A stretch of DNA of 23,815 nucleotides, taken from JAVBPP01 sp031549535 (GTDB lineage: Bacteria; Bacillota; Clostridia; Oscillospirales; Acutalibacteraceae). Of this stretch, positions 1 to 5,906 are shown piece after piece. Made by a program: the position numbers and the translations under genes. The notes beneath the pieces were generated by a model that had not been told where the DNA came from, ran no database searches, and saw only the letters and a program-made list of their open reading frames with translations. The first letter of the stretch is position 1; each line of letters opens with the position of its first letter. The DNA is taken from contig JAVBPP010000038.1 in NCBI GenBank assembly GCA_031549535.1, positions 1-23,815 of the forward strand, in the 5' to 3' direction.

Positions 1-133
1 TGGATGCCGTCTGCCGCAGGGAACCGGCATCTACGAATGCAACCCGAACGGCGTCGGCGGAATTCATGGGGCATATCGTGTGACCGTTGTGCGCCCGGGA
101 CTTTCGCAATTGCCTTGCTTTATCATATTATAG
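1..133. other. Window-edge fragment, coding strand unclear
   Basis: Two readings are open. On the plus strand one frame runs from base 2 to a TAG at 131-133 and includes IYECNPNGVGGIHGAYRVTV, which could be the tail of a gene that starts outside the window. On the minus strand a good promoter (127-156) fires into this stretch, and an ATG at 66 opens a frame that runs off the window, but it lacks a clear ribosome site. The minus-strand sequence also folds (GATGCCG at the 5' side of a loop, CGGCATC at the 3' side), so an RNA gene or leader is possible. I do not recognise a product in either case. Confidence 0.25.
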
Positions 134-156
134 CATAGCGCACAAGCGATAATCAA
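127..156 (-). promoter_or_regulatory. Sigma-A type promoter, leftward
   Basis: Read on the minus strand, TTGATT (156-151) and a perfect TATAAT (132-127) are separated by 18 bases. It would start transcription near base 120 and run out of the window. The target gene or RNA is not visible. Confidence 0.5.
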
Positions 157-353
157 CAATTTGGCGCATACAGCCTGTATGATACGAGGAGGCGTGGCGG
201 TTCGGAAAATCCATATTGCTCCGCCAATAGAACCTTAGCGCGTGCTCTGTTAAGGCCTCGGAAAAGTTTTACAAACCCGTTTTAGTGCGTTCACAAAGCT
301 TCTGTTACCGATAAAAAAGTCCGAAAACGCGGCACTGAATTTAACAAATACGG
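157..353. other. Intergenic stretch with one small palindrome
   Basis: No gene is supported here. The only structure seen is CATACA-GCC-TGTATG (167-181), a perfect 6-bp inverted repeat behind the leftward promoter; it could be an operator. The rest is AT-rich spacer up to the promoter of the 103-residue gene. Confidence 0.3.
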
Positions 354-382
354 TTGACCGCACCTCTTTTCTATGATACACT
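354..382 (+). promoter_or_regulatory. Promoter of the 103-residue gene
   Basis: TTGACC (354-359) and TACACT (377-382) are separated by exactly 17 bases. A start near 389 would give a leader of about 95 nt before the ATG at 484. Confidence 0.5.
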
Positions 383-483
383 GAACAAGGTATTTGGCCT
401 AATGTTTTTGGGAAGTCCGCCGGCAGCCCGCTCTGTTTTAGATGGATGCACGGCGTAACATAAAAATTGAGAGGAGATTTACT

Positions 484-795
484 ATGATCGGTCTTGGTAC
501 ATGGCAATGTCACGTTGACACAATGTTCTTCAAAGGGGACGCAACCATTCGCATTTTTGACAACAACGGCGAATACGGCTTGGAGCTGTCCATTCCGGAC
601 ATTGACATCCCGGAAGTGGAAGTCAAGGAAATTGTGGAAGAAGGCAACACCCTGAACGCAGTCGCTCGCATCAGCCTGCTGCCCGGCAAAGACATCAATG
701 TTTTTGTTGAGTTCCAGGAGGATACCTTTGACGGCTATCTCAAGGTTCCGTTTATCGGCAAAATCAAGCTGAAGGACGGCAAAAAAATCGCATAA
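484..795 (+). CDS. Conserved-looking 103-residue protein, function unknown
   Basis: The ATG at 484 is preferred over the upstream ATG at 442 because GAGGAG lies a few bases before it. The protein is acidic and seems built from alternating beta strands. It opens with GTWQCHVDTMFFKG and ends with FDGYLKVPFIGKIKLKDGKK, a pattern that recalls small lipocalin-like beta-barrel proteins in which strands describe an analogue and a change in the measured ligand; that resemblance is only by eye. There is no signal peptide, membrane segment or catalytic motif. It is a single-gene unit with its own promoter and a strong terminator shared with rsgA. Existence as a gene is well supported; function is not. 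Confidence 0.8.
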   Translation: MIGLGTWQCHVDTMFFKGDATIRIFDNNGEYGLELSIPDIDIPEVEVKEIVEEGNTLNAVARISLLPGKDINVFVEFQEDTFDGYLKVPFIGKIKLKDGKKIA

Positions 796-806
796 ATTTT
801 GTTCTA

Positions 807-843
807 AAACGTGGCTGCCACAAAAACTGTGGCAGCCACGTTT
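807..843. terminator. Bidirectional terminator
   Basis: A perfect 16-bp hairpin (807-822 with 828-843, loop AAAAC) sits between the convergent ends of the 103-residue gene and rsgA. The rsgA stop codon begins immediately beside it (844). The plus side is followed by a T-rich tract and the minus side by TTTTAGAAC, so it can serve both genes. Confidence 0.85.
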
Positions 844-1893
844 CTATTTCTTTATATTGGGGTTGTTGCGAACATGCTCCGCAATGGCCTTTTGCCAGGC
901 GCGTTTGGATTGCATATAAGCCGCCTTATCATCCGTATATTTGGCCTCGCCCTTCAATTTTTGATAGGCCTGCCAGCGCTGCAGGGGGAGCTGCCCGCTT
1001 TCAATCGCCGCTTTCACGGCGCAGCCCGGCTCACTTTCGTGGCGGCAATTCGTGAATTTGCATTGCCCAAAAAAGTCCTCCACATCGCCGAAGCTCTCGC
1101 CAAGCCCAACGCTCACATCCCACATACCCAGCTCACGCATGCCGGGCGTGTCAATAATCAGGGTTCCGTCCGCAAGGCGGAGCAGCTGGCGGTGGGTGGT
1201 AGTGTGCCTGCCCTTGGAGTCATCCTCGCGAATTTCATTGATTTGCATGAGTTCCTCCCCCGCCAGCGCATTCACCAGCGAGGACTTCCCAACGCCGGAG
1301 GAACCCAAAAACACCAAGGTTTTTCCCTTTGCACAATAGGGCCGCAAGCTGTCCAGCCCTTCCCCGGTCTTTGCGCTGAGGGCAAAGGCGTCCACCGTCG
1401 GCGCAATCCTGCGCAGCTCCCGCAGCGGCGGCGCACTGTCCGCGCACAAATCCGCCTTGGTTAACACAACTACCGGATAAGCGCCGCTCTGCCAGGCAAG
1501 CGTGAGGTAGCGCTCCATGCGTTTGAGGTTAAAATCGTGATTTAACGAAGCAAGGATGCAGACATAATCAAAATTTGCCGCAACAGCCTGCTCCCCGCGC
1601 CCGGGGGTTGGGTCGCGCCGCGAAAAAAAGGTTTTACGCTCCAGCGTTTTGCAGATTGTGCTGTCACCGGCTGGGTTGTACTGCACAAGCACAAAATCCC
1701 CCGTTGTGGGAAAAACGGCCGCGGGGTCCGTGTAAAAAACGCCGGACTTCAGCCGGCCATAGGCCTGACCGTGCTCACAAACCAACGCAAAGCGTTCCTT
1801 GTGCACGGCGGTGACCCGCGCCGGGAGCAGGGGGGAATCCCAGGCCTGCGTTTGAAAAAAATGTGTATATCCGTAATCGGCCAATGAAATCAT
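844..1893 (-). CDS. rsgA: Ribosome small-subunit biogenesis GTPase RsgA
   Basis: RsgA is a circularly permuted GTPase that helps the late maturation of the 30S subunit and hydrolyses GTP on it. The 349-residue protein shows the family's order: an N-terminal OB-fold region, then G4 (TKAD, about 145-148), G1 (GSSGVGKSS, about 197-205), the SKGRHTTTH switch, G3 (DTPGMRELG, about 248), and a C-terminal zinc knuckle with C278, C283, H285 and C291. The ATG at 1893 is chosen because GGAGG lies 8 bases upstream; an in-frame TTG at 1908 overlaps that ribosome site. It is a monocistronic unit ending at a shared terminator. Its leader holds a structured RNA with a terminator about 20 nt before the start codon, so expression may depend on read-through. 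Confidence 0.96.
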   Translation of the reverse strand: MISLADYGYTHFFQTQAWDSPLLPARVTAVHKERFALVCEHGQAYGRLKSGVFYTDPAAVFPTTGDFVLVQYNPAGDSTICKTLERKTFFSRRDPTPGRGEQAVAANFDYVCILASLNHDFNLKRMERYLTLAWQSGAYPVVVLTKADLCADSAPPLRELRRIAPTVDAFALSAKTGEGLDSLRPYCAKGKTLVFLGSSGVGKSSLVNALAGEELMQINEIREDDSKGRHTTTHRQLLRLADGTLIIDTPGMRELGMWDVSVGLGESFGDVEDFFGQCKFTNCRHESEPGCAVKAAIESGQLPLQRWQAYQKLKGEAKYTDDKAAYMQSKRAWQKAIAEHVRNNPNIKK

Positions 1894-1910
1894 GGTTTGT
1901 TCCTCCAATT

Positions 1911-1951
1911 AAAAAAGCCCGCAGACAGCAGCCCAAAAGCTGCCCTTGCGG
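1911..1951 (-). terminator. Intrinsic terminator between the leader RNA and rsgA
   Basis: On the minus strand CCGCA/TGCGG (1951-1947 with 1923-1919) encloses GCAGC/GCTGC (1943-1939 with 1932-1928), followed by TTTTTT (1916-1911). It lies just before the rsgA ribosome site, so it either ends an independent small RNA or attenuates rsgA. Confidence 0.75.
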
Positions 1952-2093
1952 ACGCAGTTTATTAGGTTACTCTATTGCGCACCGCGGCAGACTTTACCCG
2001 CCGGGTTGCGCTCCTATGCAATTTATAACACAATCACCAAGGTTGCAGCAGTCATATTGTAACAGCTCCCTTCGCGTAAAAATTGGATATCCA
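1912..2093 (-). ncRNA. Structured small RNA or rsgA leader (6S-like in size)
   Basis: A near-consensus promoter at 2127-2099 and the terminator at 1951-1911 delimit a transcript of roughly 180 nt with no convincing reading frame. Pairings that can be read directly: ACGC with GCGT and GTTAC with GTAAC close an outer domain; ACAAT with ATTGT forms an internal hairpin; GCGCA with TGCGC and CGGCG with TGCCG form a GC-rich arm. Size, promoter strength and own terminator fit an independent RNA such as 6S RNA. The alternative is a cis-acting leader of rsgA. I do not recognise a known riboswitch core (no T-box, TPP, SAM, FMN or cobalamin signature). Confidence 0.5.
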
Positions 2094-2098
2094 CGCAC

Positions 2099-2127
2099 AG
2101 TATAAACAAGAAATTCTTACTTGTCAA
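2099..2127 (-). promoter_or_regulatory. Strong sigma-A promoter for the leader RNA and rsgA
   Basis: TTGACA (2127-2122) and TATACT (2104-2099) are spaced by 17 bases on the minus strand. The strength suits an abundant small RNA more than a GTPase gene of modest need. Confidence 0.8.
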
Positions 2128-2258
2128 TGTAAATTTAAACAGCAACGGACTTTTCTGGTTAAGAACGGAATAATGCTTTTGATTCTGCGAACAATACTTT
2201 TGCGGCTTTCACAAAAATTACCCATAAAATATAGAAAGAGAAGGAGTTTAAAAGATTC

Positions 2259-2798
2259 ATGAAGGCGACAGGTATTGTCAGGAGAATTGACGACCTCGGC
2301 AGGGTGGTCATTCCCAAGGAAATCAGAAGAACCATGCGTATCCGCGAGGGCGACCCGCTTGAAATATACACAGATTCGGAAGGTGAAGTGATATTTAAAA
2401 AGTATTCCCCCATCGGCGAGCTTTCTTCCCTCACTTCGCAATATTCTGATGTTTTGTTCAAAGGGACGAACCTCCCGGTTGTCATTACGGACCGCGACCG
2501 CGTTATTTCCTGCGCGGGGATTCCCAAAAAAGAGGTAATGGACCGCAGAGTCAGCCCGGCGCTGGAAACAGTGATGGAAAAGCGCAGCGGCTTTGTCGTT
2601 ACAACGGACAGTGAGCGCCTGCGCCCGGTGGACGGATTGGAACGGGAGGCGGCGGTGGCCTACCCCATACTCGGCGCGGGAGATGTGCTGGGTGCCGTCA
2701 TCCTGCTCATGAACGAAAACGGCTCCGTCCCCACACAGACCGAAACTAAGCTGGCCCAGGTTGCGGCCTCTTTTCTGGGGAAGCAGATGGAAGAATAG
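2259..2798 (+). CDS. spoVT: Stage V sporulation protein T, AbrB-family regulator
   Basis: SpoVT is a forespore regulator acting with sigma G. The 179-residue protein has the expected length. Residues 1-50 are an AbrB/SpoVT swapped-hairpin DNA-binding domain with GIVRRIDDLGRVVIPKEIRR, and the rest is a GAF-like sensor domain. AAGGAG lies upstream, at a rather long spacing of about 12 bases. A possible sigma-G-like site, GAATA (2168-2172) with CAATACT (2192-2198), lies upstream, but this is weak evidence. The gene is divergent from rsgA and converges on the jag operon. It indicates that the organism belongs to an endospore-forming lineage. Confidence 0.95.
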   Translation: MKATGIVRRIDDLGRVVIPKEIRRTMRIREGDPLEIYTDSEGEVIFKKYSPIGELSSLTSQYSDVLFKGTNLPVVITDRDRVISCAGIPKKEVMDRRVSPALETVMEKRSGFVVTTDSERLRPVDGLEREAAVAYPILGAGDVLGAVILLMNENGSVPTQTETKLAQVAASFLGKQMEE

Positions 2799-2807
2799 CA
2801 AAAAAAA

Positions 2808-2837
2808 TTGGGGCAGACACAGTTGTGTTTGCCCCAA
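2808..2837. terminator. Terminator of the rpmH-jag operon (also spoVT side)
   Basis: TTGGGGCAGACAC (2808-2820) pairs with GTGTTTGCCCCAA (2825-2837) around a 4-base loop. On the minus strand it is followed by seven T residues (plus-strand A's at 2801-2807), so it mainly ends the leftward operon just after the jag stop. It can also slow rightward transcription from spoVT. Confidence 0.85.
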
Positions 2838-2843
2838 TCGTCA

Positions 2844-3740
2844 TTATTCTGCTGAATTGTCCGGCTCGTCTTTTGCCTGAATCTTTCCATAGCGGGAACC
2901 GTCAAAATCCACGTCCGAACGGGGGGGACGGGAGGCGGGCGCATCGCTGCGCGGGCGCTGTGGGGGGCGTGAGCCGCCGCGCCGGTCTCCTCCACCGCTG
3001 CCACCGTGGCCACGGTCACGATATCCGCCGCCTTCACGGTTATTCTCGCGGAAGCCGCCTTCACGGGAGCTTCCCTCGCGGTTATTGCCACGGTATCCGC
3101 CGCGCGTTTCGCCGCCGACCGGTGTGATGATGACCTTGCGGTTTTCGTCTGAGCCGACGGAGTGAGATTCCACGCCTTCAATTTCTTGAATCGTCGTATG
3201 AATAATTCTGCGCTCGAAAGGGTTCATGGGATCCAACACGACATTGCGCCCGTATTTTTTAACCCGCTCCGCATTTTTCTTTGCAAGTGCGCGCAGGGTG
3301 TTTTCACGCTTCTGGCGGTAATCGCCGATATTGATGGAAATACGCTGATACTGTTTTTCACCCTTGTTAATCACCAGACGGGTTAGGTACTGAATGGCAT
3401 CCAGCGTTTCGCCTCTGCGGCCAATGGCGGCGCCGTAGTTATCACCACAGTTGATTTGAATCTGCAGGCTTTCCTCTTCCTCTGTGATTAAAATTTCGGG
3501 CTCCAGCCCCAGCGCTTTTAGAATATTCCCCAAATACTGCTCTACATCGCCCTGTTCGGCGTATTCGTAATAGGCGCGAACCTTTGCGGGTGTTCCGCCA
3601 AACAGCCCCAGCGTCTTTTTCACCGGTAAATCGAGTACTTCGATTTTTACATCTGCTTCTATTGGGGCGGCAAGCTCGGCCAAGGCTTTTTCCTTAGCCT
3701 GATCAACGGTTGCTCCGGTGCATATAGCCTCTTTTAACAA
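2844..3740 (-). CDS. jag: RNA-binding protein KhpB/EloR (Jag, SpoIIIJ-associated)
   Basis: This KH/R3H RNA-binding protein works with KhpA in elongation and division control, and is co-expressed with YidC. Domains in order: Jag_N (about 1-50, with the GLFGG motif), a KH domain with GRRG (in GAAIGRRGETLDAIQYL), then an R3H domain with ERRIIH. The last 75 or so residues are an added Arg/Gly-rich tail with repeated RGG/REGG blocks ending in a Pro/Arg segment, which is longer than in Bacillus Jag. The TTG at 3740 is favoured (GGTGGTG upstream, and LKEAICTGATVDQ matches the usual N terminus). An in-frame TTG at 3767 would add 9 residues. It follows yidC by 28 bases and is the last gene of the operon. 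Confidence 0.94.
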   Translation of the reverse strand: MLKEAICTGATVDQAKEKALAELAAPIEADVKIEVLDLPVKKTLGLFGGTPAKVRAYYEYAEQGDVEQYLGNILKALGLEPEILITEEEESLQIQINCGDNYGAAIGRRGETLDAIQYLTRLVINKGEKQYQRISINIGDYRQKRENTLRALAKKNAERVKKYGRNVVLDPMNPFERRIIHTTIQEIEGVESHSVGSDENRKVIITPVGGETRGGYRGNNREGSSREGGFRENNREGGGYRDRGHGGSGGGDRRGGSRPPQRPRSDAPASRPPRSDVDFDGSRYGKIQAKDEPDNSAE

Positions 3741-3768
3741 GTTTTCACCACCATTTATATTTGACAAA

Positions 3769-4731
3769 TCATTTGTTTTTCTTTAATTCACTAACCAACT
3801 TCAAATTCTCTTCGCGTGAGCGGCGTTCTATGGTATCCTCCACCATTAAACGCGCCATCACCTTCTGCGGGCTGTGTGTGCGGCTGAATACAATAGTCTG
3901 TATTAACGAAAACAAGCCCGACGCCGTCCAATAAACACCGATGCCGACCGGGAACTGGAACGCAATATACAAAGAAAACAGCGGCATACCAAAGCTCATG
4001 CAGCCCGTCGCGGGGTTTTTTGCCATCTCGGGGTTCGTCTGCTTCTGCCGTAAAAAGGTGAATACCGATGTTGCCATGGAGGCGGCGAAGGAGGAGATGG
4101 GAACCAGCCAGAGCAGCATAGCCGAATAATCCCGCGCCTTCAACGCACCAAAATTCGGTTTTTGCCCCAGCGACATGCCCAAGAAGGTAAAATCAAAATT
4201 CGCAATTTGATCGTAATCAAATTGGGAAAGCTTGCCGTCCGTCACAAGGTAGGCGAGCTCCTTAATGTGCTCCACCACCATAAACTGGGCTTGAAACCCG
4301 GTAATTTTAATGCCGGGCAATTCTTGAACAGCCTTTGTCAAAACATCAATAATTTCCTTGCTCAACCCAAGCGGGTATTCCAGGGGGTAATAAATCGCGC
4401 CGATTAAGCCGAACAGCGGAATCATGCTCGCGAGCATCGGCATGCAGCCGACGCCCATGGGGTTTTGCCCCTCGCGCTGATACAGAGCCTGAATTTCCTG
4501 CTGAATTTTTTGTTGATTCCCTGCGTATTTCGCTTGAATCTTTCGAATTTTCGGCTGCAAACGCTGGGATTTTGCCATACCCTTTTGCTGCGAAATAGAA
4601 GAAGGAATGGTGATAATTTTAGCAAACAGGGTGATGAGAATCAGCGAAATACCGTAGTTTTGCGTGAGCGTAAACAATACGGTCAGCAAATATCCAAAGG
4701 GAACGCCAAGTATGCGGTACATTTGGGTCAT
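3769..4731 (-). CDS. yidC: Membrane protein insertase YidC/SpoIIIJ/OxaA family
   Basis: YidC inserts proteins into the cytoplasmic membrane, alone or with SecYEG. The sequence has the Gram-positive form: an N-terminal membrane segment, a cytoplasmic coiled region (GMAKSQRLQPKIRKIQAKY), a conserved MPMLASMIPLFGLIGAIYY segment, then further helices ending in FPVGIGVYWTASGLFSLIQT. The groove position that is Arg in SpoIIIJ is Lys here (FAKIITIP). There is no lipobox. A GGAG 6 bases before the second ATG (4731) supports that start, 320 residues; the ATG at 4743 is the alternative. It is preceded by yidD and followed by jag in the same operon. Confidence 0.95.
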   Translation of the reverse strand: MTQMYRILGVPFGYLLTVLFTLTQNYGISLILITLFAKIITIPSSISQQKGMAKSQRLQPKIRKIQAKYAGNQQKIQQEIQALYQREGQNPMGVGCMPMLASMIPLFGLIGAIYYPLEYPLGLSKEIIDVLTKAVQELPGIKITGFQAQFMVVEHIKELAYLVTDGKLSQFDYDQIANFDFTFLGMSLGQKPNFGALKARDYSAMLLWLVPISSFAASMATSVFTFLRQKQTNPEMAKNPATGCMSFGMPLFSLYIAFQFPVGIGVYWTASGLFSLIQTIVFSRTHSPQKVMARLMVEDTIERRSREENLKLVSELKKNK

Positions 4732-4866
4732 CTGTTGCTCCATGTCTCCGGCGATTCGGTTATACCATAATACATCAATACATCACTGGCAGGCGGGGCG
4801 TTTGCATCCATCGCCGGTGGATGCGCCGCCGAAACGAGCCTGTCCCGCTTTTGGGCAGGTGAAAGG

Positions 4867-5091
4867 CTATTTCCTCTTTTTCGTAGGCACAGGGTCATAG
4901 CCGCCCGGAAAGAAAATGTTACAGCGAAGCAAACGGCGTACGGCCAGCAGGCTGCCCAGCAGTATTCCGTGCAACGAAATTGCCTCCAGCGCATATTGCG
5001 AACAGGTGGGATAATAGCGGCACCTGGCCGGAAACAGCGCGGAAATGCGCTTTTGGTAAAAACGAATGGCGCGCATCAAAATTCGCTTCAT
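4867..5091 (-). CDS. yidD: Membrane protein insertion efficiency factor YidD
   Basis: YidD is a small basic membrane-associated protein that aids YidC-dependent insertion. The 74-residue sequence carries the family core: AIRFYQKRISALFPARCRYY, then the invariant PTCSQYALEAI and a GGYDPVP ending, with three conserved cysteines. Its ATG overlaps the rnpA stop in an ATGA arrangement (5088-5091), implying translational coupling. It lies between rnpA and yidC as in most Firmicutes. Confidence 0.95.
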   Translation of the reverse strand: MKRILMRAIRFYQKRISALFPARCRYYPTCSQYALEAISLHGILLGSLLAVRRLLRCNIFFPGGYDPVPTKKRK

Positions 5092-5435
5092 ATGCGTTCT
5101 CCTGCCTGCAAAACGCCCAGCTGGGCAAGCTGCTTTCGCATGCTCTGCGCAATTTGTGTGCTTGTGCAGGCTGTGGTGCGTCCCCTTGCGACAAAAACCA
5201 AATCCCAGCTGCCGCATTGCCCGGAAAGCTCAGCAAAGGCCGCGCGGATAATCCGGCGGCAACGGTTGCGCTCCACAGCGCAGCCGATTTTTTTGCTGGT
5301 CGTGATGCCGTAGCGGCAGACGCCCGTGCGGTTCTTTAGCGCATAGCTAACAAGATACGAATCCGCCCGGGATTTACCGCGCCCATAGGCGCGGCGAAAA
5401 TCACTGTTCAAGCGCAGCGTAACCAGCTTTGCCAC
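5088..5435 (-). CDS. rnpA: Ribonuclease P protein component
   Basis: RnpA is the protein subunit of RNase P, which trims the 5' leader of precursor tRNAs by aiding the catalytic RNA. The 115-residue protein has the expected length and the basic RNR helix (AVERNRCRRIIRAAF). It begins with GTG at 5435, with AGGTGA about 8 bases upstream. The gene follows rpmH closely and overlaps yidD by 4 bases. Confidence 0.96.
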   Translation of the reverse strand: MAKLVTLRLNSDFRRAYGRGKSRADSYLVSYALKNRTGVCRYGITTSKKIGCAVERNRCRRIIRAAFAELSGQCGSWDLVFVARGRTTACTSTQIAQSMRKQLAQLGVLQAGERI

Positions 5436-5453
5436 AAGCGCATCACCTGTTTC

Positions 5454-5588
5454 TTAATAGGATAACTGCTTTCTGCCCTTTGCTCTGCGGCGGGCGAGAA
5501 CCTTGCGACCGTTGCGGTCGGACATGCGTTTGCGGAAGCCGTGCTCCTTCTGGCGCTGGCGCTTTTTCGGCTGATACGTTCTTTTCAT
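5454..5588 (-). CDS. rpmH: 50S ribosomal protein L34
   Basis: L34 is a 44-residue basic protein of the large ribosomal subunit. The sequence begins MKRTYQPKKRQRQKEHGFRK and ends GRKVLARRRAKGRKQLSY, all family hallmarks. GGAGG lies 9 bases before the ATG at 5588. It is the first gene of the operon, behind a strong promoter and a folded leader of about 140 nt. In many Firmicutes it faces dnaA across oriC, but here the gene on the other side is unrelated. Confidence 0.97.
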   Translation of the reverse strand: MKRTYQPKKRQRQKEHGFRKRMSDRNGRKVLARRRAKGRKQLSY

Positions 5589-5662
5589 TCCGGCTAACCT
5601 CCGTTTCTGTAATAAAATATACCATAAAAGAATCCTGCGGCGGGTCATGAAGTGTGAGAAGG

Positions 5663-5716
5663 GATCCCTTGCCGCCCTTTATGCTGTAAAAATGGGCAAA
5701 GCAATAAAAAGGGATC
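5663..5716 (-). promoter_or_regulatory. Folded leader of the rpmH operon
   Basis: Between the rpmH promoter and start codon the transcript can form a long hairpin: GATCCCTT pairs with AAGGGATC at the base, then TTGC with GGCAA and GCCC with GGGC nearer the loop. This could be an autoregulatory site for L34 or only a stability element; no U-run follows, so it is not a simple terminator. Confidence 0.4.
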
Positions 5717-5734
5717 GTGTCCCCGCATTTGCCC

Positions 5735-5764
5735 ATTATATAGTAAAAACGCAAGCGCTGTCAA
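5735..5764 (-). promoter_or_regulatory. Promoter of the rpmH-rnpA-yidD-yidC-jag operon
   Basis: Perfect TTGACA (5764-5759) and perfect TATAAT (5740-5735) are separated by 18 bases on the minus strand, consistent with high expression. Confidence 0.85.
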
Positions 5765-5832
5765 GCTTTTTTCAAAGCGTATTTCCGTGATGGAGCAAAT
5801 ACAAGATATGGTATTTCTTTTTGCAAAAGCGG

Positions 5833-5861
5833 TTGACTTTATACAACGCATACCATATAAT
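5833..5861 (+). promoter_or_regulatory. Promoter of the matrix-protein gene pair
   Basis: TTGACT (5833-5838) and a perfect TATAAT (5856-5861) are spaced by 17 bases, 45 bases before the ATG at 5907. It is divergent from the L34 promoter. Confidence 0.8.
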
Positions 5862-5906
5862 TGTATGATGGATGGATAATGGGTTAAAACAAAAGGTGGA
5901 TGTTGG

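Noticed and set aside
811..1464. Long plus-strand reading frame opposite rsgA
   Set aside because: It lies wholly antisense to a clearly conserved GTPase gene, begins inside a terminator hairpin, and its translation has no recognisable domain.
1912..2093. T-box or FMN, TPP, SAM or cobalamin riboswitch ahead of rsgA
   Set aside because: None of the conserved core sequences of these classes could be found, and rsgA is not a typical target.
5589..5906. Replication origin next to rpmH
   Set aside because: No dnaA gene and no cluster of TTATCCACA-type boxes was found between the divergent promoters.
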